64,000 bases of DNA from Acanthopleura granulata (Eukaryota > Mollusca > Polyplacophora > Chitonida > Chitonidae): contig JABBOT010000010.1 in the NCBI GenBank assembly GCA_016165875.1, positions 12,234,011 through 12,298,010 on the forward strand, given 5' to 3'. Of the stretch, positions 57,956 to 64,000 are shown in pieces. The position numbers were made by a program, and so were the translations under genes. The first letter of the stretch is position 1, and each line of letters opens with the position of its first letter. The notes beneath the pieces were generated by a model. It was not told where the DNA came from. It was given only the letters and a program-made list of their open reading frames with translations, and did no database searches.

Positions 57956-58750
57956 ATGCTTTCAATAAACAAACTTATACAGCGGAATTGTCGAGGTCTT
58001 AAAATTAATTTCTTTGATATAACGCAGCTAGTTCAGTCTTTAAATCCAGTTGCCCCGTGTCTTCAGGAAGCCCACCTGAAAGCATCTGACAAAGATAAAT
58101 TATCTCTTAAAATTATACACTGTGTAGCACTTATTCTGAAGAGGAAGACCTAGCTTGTAGCGGGTCCTCTGTTTCTCTGAATAATAATATAATTCACTGC
58201 CTTGTTGCTCTCATTACTGAGCTTCAAACTGTGGCCGTCCGTGTTTCTTCGACGGAAAGAATTACTAGTATTCGGCATATATTCCGCCTTATTCATCTTT
58301 GTCAGTATCTGACTTACATAATTTGAAAGAACAAGTGCCAAAACTTTTCATAATCATAGCGGATCTTAAGCCCATAAGCCCCTATGGGGCAGTAATAATA
58401 TAAAGAATAAGGGCAAAGGATTGGAAAAATTTTTATCCATAGATGAACTGTGTTATTTCAATGATGGTTCCAGTACCTGTTTACATCCAGGTAATGGTTC
58501 ATATTCTGCTATCGATCTCACTATCAGGGATCCATCACTTCTCCCGTATATTTCTTGTAAGTTCCATGACGTTCTTTGTGGTAGTGACCATTTTCCTGTT
58601 ATCCAAGAGCATCTCACTTCTAATTCTGTAGAACGTGTAGCTAGGTATAAGTTCGAGGCTGACATCACTCCAGAGAATCTCAATACTGCAGATGATCCTT
58701 TGTTAAAATTTAATTAACTTACATCAGCATCAGCAGATAAAACCATCACT
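57956..58750 (+). pseudogene. LINE ORF2 endonuclease remnant
   Basis: MLSINKLIQRNCRGLKINFFDITQL (57956), CLQEAHLKASDKDKLSLK, IIIADLKPISPYGAVII (the GDFNSHNPLWGS block, decayed), LCYFNDGSSTCLHPGNGS, SAIDLTIRDPSLLP, VLCGSDHFPVIQEHLTSNS. An APE-type nuclease that would nick target DNA. E of the ETHLK motif survives as QEAHLK. Several frameshifts. Confidence 0.75.
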
Positions 58751-59049
58751 AGGACCTCGAAAAATTCAAAATCCAAAAGTAAATCCTGGTACGATACTGA
58801 CTGTTGCAAAGGCATAAAGGACCGTAGAAAGGCCTAGTGCAGTTTTAATCATTGTCCTAATAATAATAATTTAAACCAGGTTCGTATATTTAGAGCTAAA
58901 GCTCGTCGATTAATGAAGTCCTAGAGACGATCTTGTTGGCGGAATTTTGCTTCAGGCATTACGTCCAAAACATCCATGCGTAAAGTCTGGAACATGGTTC
59001 AGAATCTTAAGGGCAAAATCAATAAAGCCAAACTTCAGCTTCAAAGTAC

Positions 59050-59375
59050 AGAGCTTAGCTGAAACTGATGTATTAGAAACAGAATTTTCTTGGTATCAGA
59101 GGGCTAGAGGATATCAGCTGTTTATAAGCTGTGACGTAAATATTCTGGGTTATCTGGTTAACCTACTACAGTCTCAAGTGAAAAGAGTGTTCCGCGCTTG
59201 GTACAATTACATCACACCCCAGACAGAATGGCTGCGTTTCATGTTAGGCGACGGAGCACGGGCAGATGTCAGTTTCCGCTGTCGTAGTAGCTATTAGAAA
59301 AAACAGTTTAACGAAAATAAACATAATATTGTCCAACCTTTTTGGCCAAGTTAACTTAGAGCATGAGCCATCTTT
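59050..59375 (+). other. Unassigned protein-like stretch inside LINE remains
   Basis: The open frame to 59297 continues from LINE into ETDVLETEFSWYQRARGYQL, then QVKRVFRAWYNYITPQTEWL. It is not part of the LINE in other copies. No motif recognised; probably a fragment of something inserted at the linker. Confidence 0.3.
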
Positions 59376-59379
59376 TACT

Positions 59380-59670
59380 TTAATTAATCGACGAGGCTTA
59401 ACTTTAAATATGTGAACCTGGAAGCTGTGTCTCAAAAGGATCGCAACGTTACGCCGGCCTAATCACCATGACAACTCATACTGACGGCATACGCCGCCTT
59501 CGTACTTGCTACTGGCCTGACATTACGACCGCCTTGAGGAAAGGCCCCTGTTTTAAATTCTTATCAGGGGGACATGTATTAAAACTGCGCTCGGATTTTT
59601 TACGGTTGGCTTTGTGACGGTTGTTGTCATACCAGGGTTTACTTTTTGATTTTAGATTTGTCGAGGTCGG
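59380..59670 (-). mobile_element. LINE linker/EN fragment, interrupted
   Basis: Antisense VQIFRV-KPRRLIK (59380-59420) and antisense SKSKPWYDNN (59610-59660) are EN-RT linker pieces. The 150 bp between them (59425-59580) are not LINE sequence. Confidence 0.55.
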
Positions 59671-59674
59671 TAAC

Positions 59675-59980
59675 ATATCAATATAACAATTGGGTTGGAG
59701 TTAGTCACTTTCACTTTCAAAGACCAGGGTTACTTTCACTGTCACCCGATAATAGTGGACAACAGGTAATTGAAAGGGTTGCAGGTATGTAGTTTAGTTT
59801 TGCCTGTGTCCAAGAAAAGGTTGTTGTTATTGATCAACAGTCGGAACAGGACATAATTCCCATATTTCTTATATTTCTTTTTTTAATAAGAAGGCGTAAT
59901 AAAGCGACCGATATGACCGTAGTCTGTTACCGTACCTCTGGATCGTTCCTGTAACTTGCTGTCTTTCATTATTTCTCGGA
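59675..59980. other. Unassigned sequence
   Basis: Nothing recognised between LINE pieces. Confidence 0.4.
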
Positions 59981-59984
59981 TGTT

Positions 59985-60235
59985 GGCTTATATCATAGGA
60001 TATAGTTTATACATAGTACAGTTTATCAAATGTGGGGCAACTGTGGTTGTCGACTTTTGACTGATATTTGAACATTTTTAAAAGCAGTTAAAAACACGTT
60101 TTGTATTAATTTTGAATGTTCATCACATCATGTCGAAAACTATTCACGGCTTCCTGGTTTCAACATGTTCTCGCCGAGACATGGTTGAAACCCTGCCGAC
60201 GTGGCGTTAAGTCATAATCATGCATTCTTTCATTC
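59985..60235 (+). mobile_element. LINE 3' UTR and tail
   Basis: ATCATAGGATATAG, TGTTCATCACATCATGTCGA, TCCTGGTTTCAACATGTTC, CGACGTGGCGTTAAGTC, CATTCTTTCATTC. Same order as 22270-22565. Confidence 0.8.
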
Positions 60236-60239
60236 ATAA

Positions 60240-60482
60240 GATGTAATTCTTGATATGCATCATATGAAGATTGTTTTATACGAATGTAAATTGGAAAATT
60301 CCAATGGTTTTCTAGTTTGAACCGAGGTTTTGTTAATTTACCTCGTTTTAAACACCTCTGTCATATTTTTTTGTATGTGCGCATTATCGCCTCGAAAATC
60401 ATCTTATTCGTGGTTTAAACGTGTTTTCGCCACGATATGGAAGGAAAATTGCCGGTATGGCTTAAAGGCATAATCGTTGATT
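60240..60482 (+). mobile_element. Second, older LINE 3' UTR in tandem
   Basis: TCGAAAATCATCTTATTCGT, GTTTAAACGTGTTTTCGCCA, GCCGGTATGGCTTAAAGGC. A more diverged copy of the same 3' end directly after the first. Confidence 0.65.
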
Positions 60483-60670
60483 CAGTCCAATAGACCAATG
60501 AGCACTGCTCCCATCCAGGATAAGATTGTGTCAGACGAAAATGCAAATACGACATCTCGTTGAAATAACTGGCTCTCGATGTCACATGTCATGGGTATCA
60601 GAATTGTAGCCAATGACAGGGTGAATAGTTTTCCCAAATAGTAATTAATCCTTAGTAATGAATCATATAG
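60483..60670 (-). mobile_element. LINE ORF2 C-terminal fragment
   Basis: The minus strand has IPMTCDIESQLFQRDVVFA and, in a shifted frame, IGHSRLTQSYPGWEQC-type sequence, as in 22085-22145. Confidence 0.6.
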
Positions 60671-60679
60671 AAGCAAATT

Positions 60680-62625
60680 TCTTGTTTTACACCTTTGCCT
60701 GAGTAGCTCAGAAGTACGTCTTTTCCACGTTAGGAACGTCAGATTTATATATCGAAGACGAACTATAACCGCTACCGTGTAATATTAAACTGGTCGTTTT
60801 GGTGCTCAGTACAAAATAGTATTAACTGTCAGAAATCCAGCCCACTTCCTATTTGAAGTGTGAAAATGTTCTGGTTTCTTGTCACCAATGATCTATGGAA
60901 ACTCTCCACATTTTCCAATTTTTGCGCTAAATCTGACCTGATCACCTAGGCGTAAAAGTGACGTGCGAGGAACAGTTTTTGAAGAGGAAAAAATGAAAAT
61001 AGTAAAGCCGTGTTACAACACGTATTGATCCGGCGGTTTTTAACCTGTCGCCAATGGTGGTCTATTTGACGTCAAGCAGCAAGTGTGATAACCACAAAGG
61101 CGCGTCTCTTATGAATTGCTAGATGATGTATTTGTGCCATAAACAAACTGATACCATTCATTCAGCGAAATAAACTTCCAATTGAACAGAGTCACTATAA
61201 TTACCCGTCACAGTTTACTGGTCGCCTAGGACCCTACAGCACATTGACCTGTTGGTGTCACGGGTGTCACTTTGAGCTTTGATCAAGAAAGCGTTCGCTG
61301 CTGCTATAGTTTATTCAAAATGCAGATACAAAGAACTGTAAAATGCTTTCGCCGAATAGAGAATATTTTTGACACCTTGGCATGTTGGAGATGGTCTAAG
61401 AATTGGAGTTGAGTTGGAAAAAAATCTACCGTAGGACCTGATGTTTTAAATGCATATTACTCGTAGGAAAAAAATCGAAACATAAAAGTGTTATTATTGG
61501 CAGGGCAGCTTTTTCATTTCCTACGTACTTTTTTTCGTGTTTTCTTTGCTATAAGTCACGAGTTACTCTCAGTCGTTTTTATTCTGTACGAAAGATAGTT
61601 TGTTTACATTTAAAATTTTCAGAATCCTAAGTCTTAGGGATTCAGGTTATATGAAATATAAAGAGAAGCGCAACTGGTATAAGACGGAATCGTGATTCAT
61701 GGTATCTACGCACGGTAGATACATAGGTTGCATTTCAAACTGCACACAAAATGCAATTACACAGCGTCCTGTTGATAAATTTACAGAATAGCGGAAACAA
61801 TCAAGGGACAAAACCCCTCAAACCTTGGTGTAGACCTACTGTCCAGTGTCGTGTCCCTTTAATCGTATACTGTATGTTTATTAACATGCGTAGAACACGC
61901 TTTACTAATTAAGAACAAAGGCTAACCATAACGACCCACTGATTCCCTGACGGTTTAAAGACGATCTGATAGCTTTTAACAAACTGTATATAACAAAAGC
62001 TATGAAGAAAATATATCGACCCTCTCTGGAATTACATCGGGCTGCAGATTATTACGACTATGTAGCTGGTGCATCTAGACTTGAATTTGTACAAAGCCGA
62101 TAACGGTTTCCTGTCAAATACGAAGAATGTGCTCATTATAATTCCGAAAGTTTATTGTTGGCGGAGTAACAACTAATTACGCAAGTCACCTCAAAACGTC
62201 ATTTTAATCCGCGCGTAATGTAAATAGAACCCAAATTGAATATTGTAATCACAAAACGCAGACAATAGCAAGGATTAAATAATGTCATTCGCGAGTTCTT
62301 CAGACTTTGGTTTCCTCAATTTATCAGTAAGAATGGAAAACTGTCACGTACTTGAATCCAAAACCACGTGTCGGAATTAGGTCATGTTTGTATTGCTTAT
62401 TGTTTAACTCTATATTATCACAGCGAGATGACACGCAAACTGAAACTATGTACTGTGTTGCATGTAAAGCATCCTTCTTCTTTGAATCGGTAAACTGGTA
62501 TAAACATATTAAAAAACTACCAGGGTACATCTTCCGATTAATACAACTTCGAGAATATTCTTATGCACATGCATCCACGTTATAGGCTGCATGTTTGCAC
62601 TAGTGTTATATCTAAAAACCAGAGC
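60680..62625. other. Unannotated, apparently single-copy sequence
   Basis: About 1.9 kb with no match to other repeats of the window and no convincing exon. It is the longest stretch without visible repeats. Confidence 0.45.
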
Positions 62626-62628
62626 TCG

Positions 62629-62743
62629 ATAAAGTTGGCACAAGATACCAACACAACATTCAACACCATATTCGCCAGAATTCAGCTTGTGCAGCTGCGA
62701 ATATGGAGCTGAATATTGTGTTGCAATATTGTGCCAACTTTAC
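62629..62743. repeat. Long imperfect palindrome (hairpin/MITE-like)
   Basis: Arms 62629-62675 and 62697-62743 (47 bp each) match inverted at 40 positions around a 21-bp loop. Outer ends TAAAGTTGGCACAA / TTGTGCCAACTTTA are perfect for 14 bp. No target duplication was identified with certainty. Confidence 0.8.
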
Positions 62744-63099
62744 TTTGTAAAACAACATTAACTTGATTACAGACACATCGTGTGCACGAATGTGACATGT
62801 ATAACAGCGTACTACTCAGGTAGTTAACAGCTCGTCCAAAGAGACACAAATTTTCATTCTTACTGAAAACCTACAATGTTGCAAACATAAGATATATTTT
62901 CACATTTCGAATGAGTTTAGTGCCCAAAATACCTTCTTGAAATGGGTGTTATTTTACCTATAACTGGCCATAGGGGTACATTTCTATGGGCAGTTAATAT
63001 GCAGTCAAAATCCTATAGGCTCTGTAGTGAATATGGATCAAATCAGCAACTTTCGACAGTGTCAAAGGGCATTTTGTTTGCAACATGACTCAAACTGCA

Positions 63100-64000
63100 C
63101 AAGTATGTAAAGGTGCATAGTTGTGGTCAGGAATCAAGGAGTCACAACAGATGCAACGCAAGTCGCAGACGTCCAGTAATGGGTAATAAAGGACGGTGTC
63201 TTGTTTACTCTTTATATCGAATGCCATCTTGGACTGCCACCAACATGCCTAGGTATCAAAAATGTCCTCCAAAATTCATTTTGGGAGGAAGTTACCTGAC
63301 TGAAAGGTATAATTTTATAGATAGAAAACATACAGTGCAAGTGGAAGACGCCCTGGAATAACCGACAATATGATGTTCATTCGTAATATTCAAAGCAATC
63401 TCAAACCGTCTCCAACTTGTTATCTCCCTTAAAGTGCAATTTGCTTATTTTATAACTGACTTTATAGTACAATTTTAAGGTTAGAAAACATACAATGCAA
63501 GGCGTAGACGCCGTAAAAAGGGGAGTAAAGGACAGAATGCTGTTCACTTTTAATATTCAATGCTATCTTAGACCGTCTCCAACATGCCTAGGTATCAAAA
63601 ATATCCTCTAAAAACTCATTTTACGAGAAAAATACCTGACTAAAAGCTACATTTTTATAGTTAAAAGATATACAATGCCAGTCGCAGACGCCCAGGAAAG
63701 GCGATTAAACGACCGTATGTTGTTCATTCTTAATATTTAATGCCATAATAGACCGTCTGCTACTTGCTACGGTGTCAAAAATGCAATCTCAAAAATGCCA
63801 TTTGCTTAGTTCAAAACAGGCTTTATAGGGCCACTTATAGGGTCAGAAAATATACAGTGCAAGTAACAGACGCCCTGGAAAGGCGATTAAACGACACATA
63901 TGTTCTTCACTTAATTCCACCCTCGACAATCTGCAACTTGTCACTGTGTCGTTATGCCATTTGAATGTGCCATGCAATTGAATAAGAAAATATACAGTGC
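63100..64000. repeat. Tandem satellite, ~140-182 bp units, cut by window end
   Basis: The anchor GAAAA[CT]ATACA[AG]TGCAAG followed by CAGACGCCC[TA]GGAAA recurs at about 63143, 63324, 63484, 63664, 63846 and 63986 (spacings ~181, 160, 180, 182, 140). Other shared blocks are ATGCCTAGGTATCAAAAAT, TGTTCA[CT]T..TAATATT and ACCGTCT[CG]CAACTTG. Units are diverged and include indels. No coding role. Confidence 0.85.

Larger units (their letters stand above)
55990..59050 (+). mobile_element. LINE copy, 5' UTR through EN-RT linker
   Basis: 5' end CCCGTAAGGTTCCCCGGAGTG at 55998, 5' UTR to ~56740 (the longest version in the window), ORF1 ~56745-57955, ORF2 endonuclease 57956-58750, EN-RT linker to ~59040 (MRKVWNMVQNLKGKINKAKL-like). 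It stops before RT. The following 250 bp (59050-59300) are foreign. Confidence 0.85.

Noticed and set aside
63100..64000. CRISPR-like array
   Set aside because: The whole unit repeats, with no short constant repeat alternating with unique spacers, and the DNA is clearly eukaryotic.

Overview
This is a eukaryotic, repeat-dominated window with no operons and almost no long open frames. It is probably from a marine lophotrochozoan and most likely a mollusc. That inference rests on the repeats: a tRNA-headed SINE whose tail reads GTACGGCGTAAAACACCAAT followed by (AAAT)n, a second SINE tail ending GCGACGTTAAACCCC plus CATTC-type repeats, and an RNase H-bearing LINE resembling the I/Nimb group described in snails. 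The species cannot be fixed from the sequence alone.

The dominant component is one LINE family. Its structure can be read from the best copy (26275-31751): a 5' UTR starting in a C-run, ORF1 (nucleic-acid-binding, CCHC knuckles), ORF2 (APE endonuclease, reverse transcriptase, RNase H, C-terminal zinc-knuckle-like segment) and a 3' end with GTGGCGTTAA and a CATT repeat. ORF1 and ORF2 overlap as TAATG. At least a dozen copies or pieces lie on both strands, all broken by stops and frameshifts. Several kept the 5' end but lost internal sequence, which is unusual for LINEs.

Layout: 1-285 LINE 5' UTR (-); 2699-3154 the best host-exon candidate (-); 3745-6555 SINE and LINE pieces (-); 6560-9900 LINE (+) with a nested SINE; 9902-10495 Ty3/gypsy integrase relic; 12290-12620 and 13140-16350 LINE (-); 17560-22565 LINE (+); 22740-25950 remnants of a second, L1-like LINE; 23667-33400 a Penelope-like (PLE) cluster into which the 5.5 kb LINE inserted; 34180-35742 LINE (+); 36660-39864 LINE (-) interrupted by a THAP-bearing DNA transposon with TTAA target duplication; 40734-41234 an ACGT-rich direct repeat; 43618-45245 a putative terminal-inverted-repeat element; 48330-50103 LINE (+); 50104-52690 a decayed protein-primed-type DNA polymerase B of Polinton/adintovirus type (-); 52790-55525 LINE (+) split by a SINE with an exact 11-bp target duplication; 55990-60670 more LINE pieces; 62629-62743 a long hairpin; 63100-64000 a tandem satellite running off the right edge.

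The genes do not act together as a pathway. The window records nested insertions: LINE into PLE, SINE into LINE, DNA transposon into LINE, and a polymerase relic joined to LINE sequence. Everything here was read by eye. Family names rest on motifs and on cross-comparison of copies within the window, not on database searches.
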